The translations under genes were made by a program, and so were the position numbers. Shown here piece after piece: positions 18,595 through 27,463 of a stretch of 64,000 nucleotides of DNA. The DNA is from DASTPP01 sp035762175 (GTDB lineage: Bacteria > Myxococcota_A > Polyangia > Polyangiales > Polyangiaceae): the NCBI GenBank assembly GCA_035762175.1, contig DASTPP010000294.1:1-64000 (forward strand), read 5' to 3'. Every line of letters begins with the position of its first letter. Position 1 is the stretch's first letter. The notes beneath the pieces are model-generated. The model did no database searches, was not told the DNA's origin, and saw only the letters and a list, made by a program, of their open reading frames with translations.

Positions 18595-20283
18595 ATGAAA
18601 AAGGGTCCGCGGAGCGGCCCGGCCGTCTCGCCGGGGGCGGCGCTCGCCGCGCTGTCGAAGCTCGTTTTTTGGGCGCTCGTCGTCTGCCTGCCCTTGCTCG
18701 GGGCCTGGGTCGCCTCGTCGCTCGCCGCCTACGCCAACCGGCCGCCCTGGGCCGCGGCGCTCGCGGGGCTCTTGCTCTTTCCGATCGCGCCCCTCCTTTG
18801 GGAGGGCTACGCGGCGCTGCGCCGACGAGGCTCGAAGGCCCGGCGCCACCTCACCTTCGGCGATCGCGTCGTCCTGCGCACGCTCGCGCTGAGCCTCACT
18901 TTCCTCGCGCTCGTGCTCGGCGCGTTGCCGCGCGACGTCTTCACCGCGCTGACGGTGCGGGGCGATTGGGCGCTCGAGGGCCGCTCGGGCGCCCGGGTCG
19001 ACGAGGCACGCCGCCGCCTCTTCGCCCTCGCCAGCCGGCTCGAGTGGCTCTACCTCTACGCGAAGGGCAAGAACCCCTACGGCGACGGCGATCGGGGGCC
19101 CGAGTCCGGGGCCGCGAGCCGGGCGGCGACCTCGGCCTCCCCGCCGCCCGCCTCGACCTCCGCCGCGCCTCTCGCGTCCGCCCGGCCGGCGCCCGCCTCG
19201 AGCTCCGCCGCGCCCCCCGCGTCCCCCCGGCCGGCGCCCGCCTCGAGCTCCGCTGCCCCGCCCGTCTCGGCTGGCCCCGACTCCGCTTCGGGCTCCGCCG
19301 CGCCGATCGCCTCGGCCGGCTCGAGCTCCGCCGCGCCGATCGCCTCGGCCGGGTCGGGCTCCGCCGCGCCGATCGCCTCGGCCGGGTCGGGCGGCGAGCC
19401 CGCGGCGGTCGCCGTCGCGTGGCCGCTGCCCTCGACCTTGCACCCACTCGTCACGTCGCTGCCGCCCGAGCACGAGACGTCGCCGGCGAGCGTCGCGCGC
19501 TACCTGGCCGAGCGCGAGCGCGACCCGGTGATGCTCGTCAAGGCGCTTCACGATTACGTCGCCGACCGCATCGCGTACGACGCGCCCGCCTTCCTCGCGC
19601 GGACGATCCCCCGGCAGGGGGTGGCGAAGGTCTTCGCCGAGCGCAAGGGCGTCTGCGAGGGCTACGCGCGCCTCTTCGCCGAGCTCGGGCGCGTCGCCGG
19701 CCTCGAGGTCGCCTACGTGGTGGGCGACGCGCGCGGCGTGGGCGGCGATCTGAGCGGCCTCGGCCACGCCTGGAACGCCGTGCGCCTCGGCGGCACCTGG
19801 CGCCTCGTCGACGTCACCTGGGACGCCGGCGCGCTGCAGGGCGGCGCGTTCGAGAAGCGCTACCAGAGCGACTACCTGATGCCGCCGCCCGAGGTCTTCG
19901 GCCGCACGCACCTGCCCGACGAGCCCTCGTGGCAGCTCCGCCCCGACCCGCTCTCGCGGGGCGAGTTCTTGCGCCAGCCGCTCTTGCGCCCCGCGTTCTT
20001 CGCGCTCGGCCTGTCGCTGACCGAGCCCGACCGGTCGCAGGTCACGGTCGAGCGCTCGTTCGGCGCGCGGCTGAAGAACCCCGAAGGGGTCTCGCTGCTC
20101 GCGTCCGCGTACGACAAGGGCAGCGAGGCCGAGGCGCCCTGCGAGGTGGGCCGCGGGCCCGAGCCGAGCGTGCGCTGCGATCTGCCCGCGGCCGGCACCT
20201 ACCACGTGCGCCTCTTCGGCGCGCGCGAGCGCTTCGGCCGCCATGCCTTCGTCGCCCAGATCGAGGTCAACCGCGGGCCCTGA
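18595..20283 (+). CDS. Transglutaminase-like (KY-type) membrane protein
   Basis: 562 aa. Three hydrophobic segments lie near the N-terminus (about 24-48, 55-64, 93-108). A low-complexity Ala/Pro/Ser linker (about 165-265) with ten-residue repeats follows. The papain-like transglutaminase core (about 300-420) shows GVCEGYARLF (Cys354), GLGHAWNAVRLGG (His391) and RLVDVTWDAG (Asp406), a complete Cys-His-Asp triad. The C-terminus is a beta-rich domain like that following kyphoscoliosis-peptidase-type cores. Bacterial members are thought to be proteases or cross-linkers. The core lies after the last membrane helix, so it is probably periplasmic or surface-exposed. Confidence 0.85.
   Translation: MKKGPRSGPAVSPGAALAALSKLVFWALVVCLPLLGAWVASSLAAYANRPPWAAALAGLLLFPIAPLLWEGYAALRRRGSKARRHLTFGDRVVLRTLALSLTFLALVLGALPRDVFTALTVRGDWALEGRSGARVDEARRRLFALASRLEWLYLYAKGKNPYGDGDRGPESGAASRAATSASPPPASTSAAPLASARPAPASSSAAPPASPRPAPASSSAAPPVSAGPDSASGSAAPIASAGSSSAAPIASAGSGSAAPIASAGSGGEPAAVAVAWPLPSTLHPLVTSLPPEHETSPASVARYLAERERDPVMLVKALHDYVADRIAYDAPAFLARTIPRQGVAKVFAERKGVCEGYARLFAELGRVAGLEVAYVVGDARGVGGDLSGLGHAWNAVRLGGTWRLVDVTWDAGALQGGAFEKRYQSDYLMPPPEVFGRTHLPDEPSWQLRPDPLSRGEFLRQPLLRPAFFALGLSLTEPDRSQVTVERSFGARLKNPEGVSLLASAYDKGSEAEAPCEVGRGPEPSVRCDLPAAGTYHVRLFGARERFGRHAFVAQIEVNRGP
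19140..19395 (+). repeat. In-frame coding repeats in the linker
   Basis: The linker DNA contains repeated 30-bp units encoding SAAPIASAGS (three copies around 19300-19390) and two longer units encoding RPAPASSSAAPP. Repeat-number variation here would change only linker length without breaking the frame. Confidence 0.7.
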
Positions 20284-20670
20284 GCGCCGGCGGGCGCGCG
20301 GGGTGCCAGGGGTGATTTTTTACGCACCGACGGCCATCGTGGCGCCCTTCTTGGCTGCGTTCGCGGCCGGCGAGGCACCCCTCGGAGGGGTTCGGGGGTT
20401 GAGCGAGGCCTTGCTCGTACGCCTGGGGGGAGCGCGGACGTGGGGGTGACTTCGTGGCTCGCGACGGGGCCCGGCGGGGGCGTCGAACGGGGCCTTTTTG
20501 CCTGGCTCTGCCCTTCGAACCAACAATATGCTGAAGTGTGGCTCTGGGCTCGTTTACAATGCGACATTGACGCATGACGCGCCACAGCACACACGTCTCG
20601 ACACCAGACCTCGTCGTGCGATAGTATTGAGGGGCGGCTTGGGGTGTTGTTGTCTCGAGACCTCCGACTC
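20284..20670 (+). promoter_or_regulatory. Leader region of the kinase gene
   Basis: 387 bp upstream of the kinase. The segment 20520-20640 is clearly less GC-rich than its surroundings (AACAATATGCTGAAG, TTTACAATGCGACATTGACG), which is where a promoter would be expected. TTGACG at about 20568 could be a -35 box, but no convincing -10 follows at the right distance. Confidence 0.35.
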
Positions 20671-22305
20671 ATGAGCGAAGCAACCTTCGACGAGCAGCTG
20701 GGCTTGCGCCCGGGCGACGTGCTTGCCGATCGGTATTGCGTCGGGCGCCTGATCGCGAGCGGGGGCATGGGCTACGTGGTGGCGGCGACGCACCGCGAGC
20801 TCGGCACGCCCTTCGCCGTCAAGGTGCTGAAGGTCAAGTACGCGCGCGACGACACCTACCTCGCGCGCTTCCGGCGCGAGGCGTTCGCGGCGGCGCGGCT
20901 CAAGAGCGAGCACATCGTGCGCGTCGTCGACTTCGGGCGCGTGCCCGACTCGGGCGCGCCCTTTTTGGTGATGGAGCACCTCGAGGGCCAGGACCTCGCG
21001 TCGCTGCTCTCGTCGGCGCGGTCGCGCGGCGCGATGCTGCCGCTGCGCGACGTCTGCGATTACATCATCCAGGCGTGCAACGGGCTGGCGGTCGCGCACG
21101 CGGTGGGCATCGTGCACCGCGACCTGAAGCCGGCGAACCTGTTCCTCACGCGCCAGCCCGACGGCAGCCCCTGCATCAAGGTGCTCGACTTCGGCATCTC
21201 GAAGCACGGCACGGGCGACGACCTGGCGCTGACGGCGCCGCGCGAGGTGCTCGGCTCGCCGATCTACATGTCGCCCGAGCAGCTCAAGTCGCCGCGCGCG
21301 GTCGACGCGCGCAGCGACATCTGGTCGCTCGGCGTCATCTTGTTCGAGCTTTTGACGGGGCGGGTGCCCTTCGACGACCGCGAGTTCGGCGAGCTGTTCA
21401 TGCGCATCCAGACCGAGCCGGCGCCGCCGCTGCTCGACCTGCGGCCCGACCTGCCCGCCGAGCTCGGCGAGCTCGTCGCCCGCTGCCTGCAGAAAGACCA
21501 GGCGGCGCGCTTCTCGAACGTCGCCGCGCTCGCCAAAGAGCTCGCGGCCTTCGCCTCGCCGGGCGCGCAGCACTACGTCAACTCGACCCGTCGCATGAAC
21601 GGGCAGCCCTCGATCACGCAGATCACGAACGAGATGGCGCGGGTGCTGCAGTCCGGCCCGCCGCCCGCCGACGAAGACAGCGGCTGGCCGCCCGACCCGC
21701 GGCCGCCGGGGCGCTGGGCCTTCGCGCGGCGCCTGTTCGGCACCAAGACGCTGGCCCCGCTCGCGGGCGACACCGAGCCCTCGCCCGCCTGGCGCGACTC
21801 GCGGCGCTCGCGGCGCGTGGTGCTCGTCTCGGCCCTGGCGGGCATCGCGCTCGGCTACAGCACCTGGGCGCTGGTGCGCCACCACGGCCCGACCCAGGCC
21901 CTGTCGCGCTCGCTGGCCTCGTTCGTCGCGTCGAAGCTGCCGGGCGTGGCGGGCCCGAAGGCGCCGCCGGGCGCGGCGGTCGCGACGGCCGCGCCGCTGC
22001 CGGCCCTCGCCCCGCCGACCGCCCCCGCGCTCGGGGCGCCGAGCCCGCCGCCCGAGGGCGCCGCGCCGACCGCGACGGCCGAGGCCGTCGGGCCGGGCGC
22101 CCCCTCCGACGCCGCCGCCCGCCACGCGCCCGAGGGCGCCCCGTCGGGCGCCAAGGCCGGCGCCCCCGAGGTCGCCTCGGTCGCCTCGCCCGCGGGGCCG
22201 AGCGCCGGGGCCCCGGCGTCCTCGTCGGCCCGCTCCAAGACCGCGCCCGGGACGGCCAGGCCGCCGGGCACCAAGCCTAAGCACAACGGGCCCAGCATCT
22301 ATTGA
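20671..22305 (+). CDS. Serine/threonine protein kinase with one TM helix
   Basis: 544 aa from ATG 20671 (an in-frame GTG at 20644 would add nine residues). The kinase domain covers about 22-295: glycine loop LIASGGMGYV, ATP-binding Lys51 in FAVKVLK, catalytic loop VHRDLKPANLF (D151), DFG at 173-175 and SPEQLKS in place of APE. One transmembrane helix (about 383-402) separates it from an Ala/Pro-rich outer tail of about 140 residues with no recognisable sensor domain. Proteins like this phosphorylate Ser/Thr and are abundant in myxobacteria. Its TGA overlaps the TTG start of the TPR gene, implying coupled translation of kinase and partner. Confidence 0.95.
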   Translation: MSEATFDEQLGLRPGDVLADRYCVGRLIASGGMGYVVAATHRELGTPFAVKVLKVKYARDDTYLARFRREAFAAARLKSEHIVRVVDFGRVPDSGAPFLVMEHLEGQDLASLLSSARSRGAMLPLRDVCDYIIQACNGLAVAHAVGIVHRDLKPANLFLTRQPDGSPCIKVLDFGISKHGTGDDLALTAPREVLGSPIYMSPEQLKSPRAVDARSDIWSLGVILFELLTGRVPFDDREFGELFMRIQTEPAPPLLDLRPDLPAELGELVARCLQKDQAARFSNVAALAKELAAFASPGAQHYVNSTRRMNGQPSITQITNEMARVLQSGPPPADEDSGWPPDPRPPGRWAFARRLFGTKTLAPLAGDTEPSPAWRDSRRSRRVVLVSALAGIALGYSTWALVRHHGPTQALSRSLASFVASKLPGVAGPKAPPGAAVATAAPLPALAPPTAPALGAPSPPPEGAAPTATAEAVGPGAPSDAAARHAPEGAPSGAKAGAPEVASVASPAGPSAGAPASSSARSKTAPGTARPPGTKPKHNGPSIY

Positions 22306-23396
22306 AGGCCGCGAAACGCCCCCCCGAGAGCGCCCCGGTGCCCTCCCGCCGCGCCCCCCTCTGGCCCCCCTTCGCGCTCGCCGCCGCCCTCGCGCTCGGC
22401 ACGACGCCCGCGTACGCGCAGGCGACGGCCGAAGAGAAGGCCGCCGCCGAGCGCCTCTTCGAGCGCGCGCTGAGCCTGATGGCCGCCGACCAGGCGCCCG
22501 AGGCCTGCCCGCTCTTCGAAGAGGTCGTCCGCATCACGAGCGGCCTCGGCGCCCAGTACGAGCTGGCCAAGTGCTACGAGAAGGCCGGCCGGCTCGCGAG
22601 CGCGTGGGCGACGTACCGCGAGGTGAGCCAGCGCGACCGGGGCAAGCGCGCCAAAGACGCGCGCACCGCCGCCGAACGCCTCGAGCCCGCCCTCGCGCAC
22701 CTCACCGTCGAGGTGCCCGCGCCCACGGCCGCGCTGCCGGGCTTCGAGGTGCGCCGCGACGGGCGGCCGATCTTGCGCGAGGTCTGGGGCCTATCCATCC
22801 CCGTGGACCCGGGCGAGCACCGCGTCGAGGCGAGCGCCAAGGGCAAGGCGAGCTGGTCGACGCAGATCAACCTGGCCCAGGGCGGCAGCCGCTCGGTCAC
22901 CGTCGGGCCCCTCGTCGATGATCCGGGGCCGGCGGCGCTACCGCCCGCGCCCCCGCCGCCCGCCCCGACGCCGCCCGCGCCCCCGCCGCCTCGGAGCACG
23001 CCGGCCGACGACGACGGGGGCGCGCCGCGCGGGCGCACCCAGCGCATCGTCGGCCTGAGCGTGGCGGGGCTCGGCCTGGTCGGGCTCGGGGCGGGGGTCT
23101 TCCTCGGGTTCGACGCCAATTCGAAATACGAAGAGCAGCGCGACAACGGCGAGTGCAAGAAAAACAACGTCTGCACGCCCGCCGGCGACAGAATCTCGAA
23201 AGACGCCATCGATCAGGGCACCCTCGGCACCATCGTGGGCGGCGCGGGCCTCGCCGCGCTCGTCGGCGGCTTCGTCTTGTACCTGACGGCGCCCTCGGGC
23301 AAGGCCCCGGCCGCGGCCAAGGCGGGCCCCGCGCTCACCTGGCAGCCCTCGGTGGGGCGGGGCCGGGCGGCGCTCGATCTCGCTCTCCGCTGGTGA
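22302..23396 (+). CDS. TPR and PEGA-like protein coupled to the kinase
   Basis: 364 aa with TTG start 22302 inside a TTGA overlap with the kinase stop. A signal peptide with likely cleavage after AYA (about residue 39) precedes a TPR-like helical region (about 42-125; EKAAAERLFERALSLMAAD, YELAKCYEKAGRLASAW). A beta-rich PEGA-like segment follows (about 130-205; VDPGEHRVEASAKGK), then a Pro-rich linker and two hydrophobic segments (about 247-270 and 305-330). Such proteins commonly sit next to Ser/Thr kinases in Polyangia and are probably periplasmic, anchored scaffolds. The start codon choice rests on the coupling. Confidence 0.82.
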   Translation: MKAAKRPPESAPVPSRRAPLWPPFALAAALALGTTPAYAQATAEEKAAAERLFERALSLMAADQAPEACPLFEEVVRITSGLGAQYELAKCYEKAGRLASAWATYREVSQRDRGKRAKDARTAAERLEPALAHLTVEVPAPTAALPGFEVRRDGRPILREVWGLSIPVDPGEHRVEASAKGKASWSTQINLAQGGSRSVTVGPLVDDPGPAALPPAPPPPAPTPPAPPPPRSTPADDDGGAPRGRTQRIVGLSVAGLGLVGLGAGVFLGFDANSKYEEQRDNGECKKNNVCTPAGDRISKDAIDQGTLGTIVGGAGLAALVGGFVLYLTAPSGKAPAAAKAGPALTWQPSVGRGRAALDLALRW

Positions 23397-23402
23397 GGTA
23401 CC

Positions 23403-24095
23403 ATGGCCCGACTCCCGCGACGCTTCGCCCCCTTCTTCGCCGCCGGCCTGCTCGCCGCGTGTAACCTCGTCTTCGGTCTCGAGCCAACGCGCCAAGGCGA
23501 GGGCGACGAGGGTGGCGGCGGCGCCGGGGGCGCGGGCGGCTCGGACGGCACGGGCGGCTCGGGCACGGGCGGCTCGGGCGGTGGCGGTCAGCAAGGCGCG
23601 GGTGGCGGCGTGGCTGGCGACGGGCAAGGCGGTGGCGTCGCCGGCTCGGGCGGCTTTGGTGGTGCCGGGGGCTCAGGCGGAACCGGGGGCTCAGGCGGAA
23701 CCGGGGGCTCAGGCGGGACCGGGGGCTCGGGCGGGACCGGGGGCTCGGGCGGCACGGGCGGCAACGACCCTGTCGCGGCGAAGGCCTGTCAGAACAATTG
23801 CCGCAACAACCACAACAACTCCGGAAACCCCGTTCCGAAAGCGGCGTTCGAGCTCTATTTCGACGGGGTAGACGACTGCGGCTGTACCGTGAACGATTCG
23901 TCGACTTGCGCGAACGAGTGCGGCAACAGCTGCAACGTCGAAGTATCCAACTTCAGCACCCAATCGGCTCAGTGCATCGCCTGCTACATCAACGCGTTCG
24001 ACGGCGACGACTGCGACAGTGCCGAGATTAGCTGCGAAAACAATACCGATTGCGAGATCTTCGCCAGATGTCTTTCGCTGTGCCCCCAGCCATGA
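23403..24095 (+). CDS. Cys-rich lipoprotein with Gly-Ser-Thr repeat linker
   Basis: 230 aa. Lipoprotein signal with lipobox LLAAC (Cys20) followed directly by NLVFGLEPT, then a long linker (about 35-125) of GGSGGT repeats, then a Cys-rich C-terminal domain (about 130-230) with about 15 Cys in short spacings (CQNNC, DCGC, CANECGNSC, CIAC). The Cys pattern suggests a disulfide-knotted secreted module. It begins six bases after the TPR gene stop, so kinase, TPR protein and lipoprotein likely form one operon. Function unknown; the paralogue at 24544 shares the post-lipobox motif and layout. Confidence 0.85.
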   Translation: MARLPRRFAPFFAAGLLAACNLVFGLEPTRQGEGDEGGGGAGGAGGSDGTGGSGTGGSGGGGQQGAGGGVAGDGQGGGVAGSGGFGGAGGSGGTGGSGGTGGSGGTGGSGGTGGSGGTGGNDPVAAKACQNNCRNNHNNSGNPVPKAAFELYFDGVDDCGCTVNDSSTCANECGNSCNVEVSNFSTQSAQCIACYINAFDGDDCDSAEISCENNTDCEIFARCLSLCPQP

Positions 24096-24543
24096 GCCCG
24101 CTCGCCCCGTTCGCCCGAAAACCGGGCAGGTTCTCGGGCGAACGAAACTCGTAGCGCGTCTGAAGCCCGCGGCAGCGTGTCCGAAGCCCATGGGGCGCCG
24201 TCGGTAGCCCTCCGGTGCGCGCCCGTAACCCGCCGGTATGCCTTGGGAACCAGCGGCTTCGCTTATGGCCGGCCCATGCGCCGAAACGCCCGCTTACTTG
24301 CCACTCTCGACGACCCAGGCCCGCAATAAGGCGACTGTCGGGTCTTCGCCGATTGCCTCCAGGGCTGCGGCGGCCCCTGACGCAGCGCAGGGCCCCCGGC
24401 TCGGGCGCGGCGCGGGGCCCCGGCTCGGGCGTAGCGCGGAAAGCTCAACCTGAGCGGCGCTGGCGCCCGCCAAAGCGTGATACTGTGGGGCAGAGTGGCT
24501 CGGGTAACGCGCCGCTCTGCTGGCCACCCCTTACGCCGAGAAG
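24096..24543 (+). other. Intergenic region between paralogous lipoprotein genes
   Basis: 448 bp with no credible gene. It holds the hairpin at 24108-24144 and, near 24390-24430, two copies of GGGCCCCCGGCTCGGGCG-like sequence. The downstream part must contain the promoter of the second lipoprotein gene if it is transcribed separately. Confidence 0.5.
24108..24144. terminator. 11-bp perfect inverted repeat after the kinase operon
   Basis: CGTTCGCCCGA (24108-24118) and TCGGGCGAACG (24134-24144) with a 15-base loop, 13 bp downstream of the lipoprotein stop. Position and symmetry suggest the operon terminator, although no U-tract follows. Confidence 0.55.
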
Positions 24544-25263
24544 ATGCCCTGGCCGATGCGCCGCACCACGCCGCTGCTTGCCATCGCCGCCCTCCTTGCC
24601 GCCTGCAACGTGGTCTTCGGGCTCGAGCCGACGGAACGAGAGGCCGGGGGCGGGGGCGGGGGCGAGGGCAGCGCCGGCGCGGCGGGCGGGGGCGGCGACG
24701 GGCCGGCGGGCGCGGGCGGGGCCGCGGGGGCGGTGCCCGCGGGGGCGGCCGGGGCTTCGGGCCAGGGGGGCGAGGCGGGCTCGGCCTTGCAAGCGGGCGC
24801 GGGCGGGGGCGAGCAAGGGGGCGGGGGCCAGGGCGGGGCGGTCGACTCGTGCGCCATGCCCCCCCGCCTCGAGCAGACGAAAGATTGCCTCGGCAAGCAG
24901 GCGTGCCGATCGCAAGAGCTGCGCTGCGACGACCCCGGCAGGCCCTGCGAGTTCGTGTGCAGCGGCCTGCAGAGCTGCGAAAATTCGACGTTCATCTGCC
25001 CGGTCGATCACGACTGCCGCGTCTTCTGCAACGATCAGCAGGCCTGCCACAACGCGCAGGTGGTGTGCGGGCGCGGCCACTGCGAGGTGGTCTGCACGGG
25101 GAGCGCCGAGGCCTGCCAAGACATGGTCGACGTCAATTGCGCGATCGCGCAGACCTGCCGAGTAAGGTGTCCGGTCGCGCAGGTCTCGCCGCCCGAGGTC
25201 ACCGCGTGCGAGGGCCGCGCGACCCAGTGCGCGTGCGAGCAGCGCTGCGCCGATCCGATATAA
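24544..25263 (+). CDS. Cys-rich lipoprotein, paralogue of the 23403 gene
   Basis: 239 aa (235 if the second Met is used). Lipobox LLAAC (Cys21) is followed by NVVFGLEPTE, nearly identical to the upstream paralogue. A Gly/Ala-rich linker (about 32-98) is built from different repeats (AGAAGGGG type). The C-terminal domain (about 100-239) has about 20 Cys in a ladder-like pattern (CDDPGRPCEFVCSGLQSC, CPVDHDCRVFCNDQQAC, CGRGHCEVVC), suggesting repeated small disulfide-closed turns of about 20 residues. It is presumably displayed on the outer membrane. No enzyme motif is seen. Confidence 0.83.
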   Translation: MPWPMRRTTPLLAIAALLAACNVVFGLEPTEREAGGGGGGEGSAGAAGGGGDGPAGAGGAAGAVPAGAAGASGQGGEAGSALQAGAGGGEQGGGGQGGAVDSCAMPPRLEQTKDCLGKQACRSQELRCDDPGRPCEFVCSGLQSCENSTFICPVDHDCRVFCNDQQACHNAQVVCGRGHCEVVCTGSAEACQDMVDVNCAIAQTCRVRCPVAQVSPPEVTACEGRATQCACEQRCADPI

Positions 25264-25323
25264 CGCGGGGCCCCGGCGCGGGGCGAGGGGTGCGAGGTCG
25301 CGGGGGCCTGCGCCGGGCCGGCT

Positions 25324-25451
25324 CCCTCTCGCGGGCGCGCTCCGCCGCACTCTGGCGGGCGCGCCCCGCCGCCCTCTCGCGGGTGCGCCTTGCCGCCCCC
25401 CTCTCGCGGGCGCGCCCCGCCGCCCCCCTCTCGCGGGCGTGCCCCGTCGCC
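25324..25451. repeat. Five degenerate tandem repeats of about 26 bp
   Basis: Units of the type CCCTCTCGCGGGCGCGCCCC-GCCGCC, five copies with scattered changes, in the leader of the M61 peptidase gene. The block ends about 75 bp before the start codon. It could affect transcription or simply be slippage-prone DNA. Confidence 0.65.
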
Positions 25452-25525
25452 CCGGCCGACGCCCCCGGGCGCGCCCCGCCTCGCGCGCTTGAGCCTGTCC
25501 GTCGGCGCGGCGGCTTGGTAAGAGC

Positions 25526-27463
25526 GTGAGCATTGCCATGAGCAAGCCCGCCTTTTCGTACCTCGCGCTCGCCGCCCTCGGGCTCGTCGGCTGCGCGTCG
25601 CCGGCCGCCGCCGCGCCCGCCGCGCGCCCCGCCGCGGGCGCCGCCCTGCGCGTGCGCGTCGACGCGCGCGAAGCGCCGCAGATGATCTTGCACTCGAAGG
25701 TGCGCGTGCCGGCCCGGCCGGGGCCGCTGACGCTCGTCTATCCGAAATACATCCCCGGCACCCACGGGCCCTCGGGCCGGGTCGCCGACATCGTCGGGCT
25801 GCGCATGTCGGCCGGGGGCCGCGCGATCGGCTGGCAGCGCGACCCCGAGCAGACGTCCGAGTTCCGGGTGACGGTGCCCGCCGGCGCGGCCGCGGTCGAC
25901 GTCGAGCTCGACGTCGTGGTCGACAGCCGGTGGCGCGCGACGCCCGAGGTCTCCGAGATCAACTGGAACCGCCTCCTGCTCTACCCGAAGGGCGCCGAGG
26001 CGCGGCGGCTGCGGGTCGAGCCCTCGATCGCCCTGCCCTCGGGCTGGCAGCACGCGACGGCCCTGAAGGGCGCGCCGGGCGAGGCCGGCGAGGTCGCCTT
26101 CCGGCCCGTCACGCTCGAGACGCTCGTCGACTCGCCCGTCGTCATGGGACGCTACGGCCGCACCATCGACCTCGGCACCGCGCTCGGCGCCCCGCACGCG
26201 CTCGCGCTCGTCGCCGGCAGCGAGGGCGCCCTCCAGCCGAGCGACGAGCAAGTCGCGCTCTACAAGCAGCTCGTCGCCGAGGCGACCGCGCTCTTCGGCG
26301 CCCGGCACTACGACGGCTACACCTTTCTCTACATCTTGAGCGGCAAGGCGGGCGGCAGCGGCCTCGAGCACCACGAGTCGAGCCAGAACCTCTCGCCCGA
26401 GAAGCTCTTTTCGAACCAAGACGCCTTCCGCGGCAACGCCGAGCTCTTGCCCCACGAGTTCGCCCACTCGTGGAACGGCAAGTATCGCCGCCCGAAGGGC
26501 CTCGTCACGCCCAACTTTCAGCAGCCGACGCGCAACGAGCTGCTCTGGGTCTACGAGGGCCTGACCGAGTACTTCGGCTGGGTGCTCGCCGGCCGCAGCG
26601 GCCTGCGCTCGCTGCAGGACCAGAAAGACGACCTCGCCTCGACCGCGGCGACGCTCGACGCCATCCCCGGGCGGCGGTGGCGCTCGCTCGTCGACACGAC
26701 GTACGTGCCCGCCATCGGCCAGGACTCGAACCGCCCCTGGTACTCGGCGCAGCGCGGCGCCGACTACTACCCCGAGAGCATGCTCATCTGGCTCGAGGCC
26801 GACGTCGTCATTCGTCGGGCGTCGGGCGGCCGGCGCTCGCTCGACGACTTCGCCCGCGCCTTCTTCGGCGGCGCGAGCGCGGGCCCCGAGGTCAAGCCGT
26901 ACGACCTCGCCGACCTCGTCAAGGCGCTCGCCGCCGTCGCCCCCCACGACTGGAAGGGCTTCTTCGACCAGCGGGTCAACGCCGTCGCGCCCCGCGCCCC
27001 GCTCGGCGGCATCGAGGGCGCGGGCTACCGGCTCGCGTATCGCGACAAGCCGAACGAGCTGCAGCTCTCGCAAGAGCGCGCCTTCTCGTCGGTCAACGAG
27101 CGGCACACGCTCGGCCTCGTCGTCGGCGAGAACGGCGTCGTGCGCGACGTGCACCTCGAGGGCCCCGCCGCGCGCGCGGGCCTCGTGCCGGGCCTGACCC
27201 TCATCGCCGTCAACGGCCGACGCTACGCCCCCGACGTGCTGCGCCAGGCCGTCATCGAGGCCCGCGGCCTGAACGCGCCGCCCATCGAGCTCATCGTCGA
27301 GCGCGACGGCTTCTACCGCACCCTGCGCGTCACCTGGGGCGAGGGCGCGCGCCAGCCCCACCTCGAGCGCGACGCGGGCAAGCCCGACCTCATCGCCGCC
27401 ATTCTTGCGCCCCGCGTGCCCCGCCCGAGCGCCGCGGCCCCCGCCCGCCCGGCGTCGCCATAA
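25526..27463 (+). CDS. M61 family (glycyl aminopeptidase-like) peptidase with PDZ
   Basis: 645 aa from GTG 25526 (an ATG four codons on at 25538 is equally possible). Lipoprotein signal LGLVGC (Cys23). An N-terminal beta-sandwich (about 40-235) precedes the gluzincin catalytic domain with LLPHEFAHSWNGK (H310, E311, H314) and the third ligand in WVYEGLTEYF (E344). A PDZ domain lies at about 530-610 (AARAGLVPGLTLIAVNGR). M61 enzymes cleave N-terminal Gly/Ala-type residues. Probably cell-surface or periplasmic. It is convergent with the M43 protease gene at 27973 across the palindromic array. Confidence 0.92.
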   Translation: MSIAMSKPAFSYLALAALGLVGCASPAAAAPAARPAAGAALRVRVDAREAPQMILHSKVRVPARPGPLTLVYPKYIPGTHGPSGRVADIVGLRMSAGGRAIGWQRDPEQTSEFRVTVPAGAAAVDVELDVVVDSRWRATPEVSEINWNRLLLYPKGAEARRLRVEPSIALPSGWQHATALKGAPGEAGEVAFRPVTLETLVDSPVVMGRYGRTIDLGTALGAPHALALVAGSEGALQPSDEQVALYKQLVAEATALFGARHYDGYTFLYILSGKAGGSGLEHHESSQNLSPEKLFSNQDAFRGNAELLPHEFAHSWNGKYRRPKGLVTPNFQQPTRNELLWVYEGLTEYFGWVLAGRSGLRSLQDQKDDLASTAATLDAIPGRRWRSLVDTTYVPAIGQDSNRPWYSAQRGADYYPESMLIWLEADVVIRRASGGRRSLDDFARAFFGGASAGPEVKPYDLADLVKALAAVAPHDWKGFFDQRVNAVAPRAPLGGIEGAGYRLAYRDKPNELQLSQERAFSSVNERHTLGLVVGENGVVRDVHLEGPAARAGLVPGLTLIAVNGRRYAPDVLRQAVIEARGLNAPPIELIVERDGFYRTLRVTWGEGARQPHLERDAGKPDLIAAILAPRVPRPSAAAPARPASP

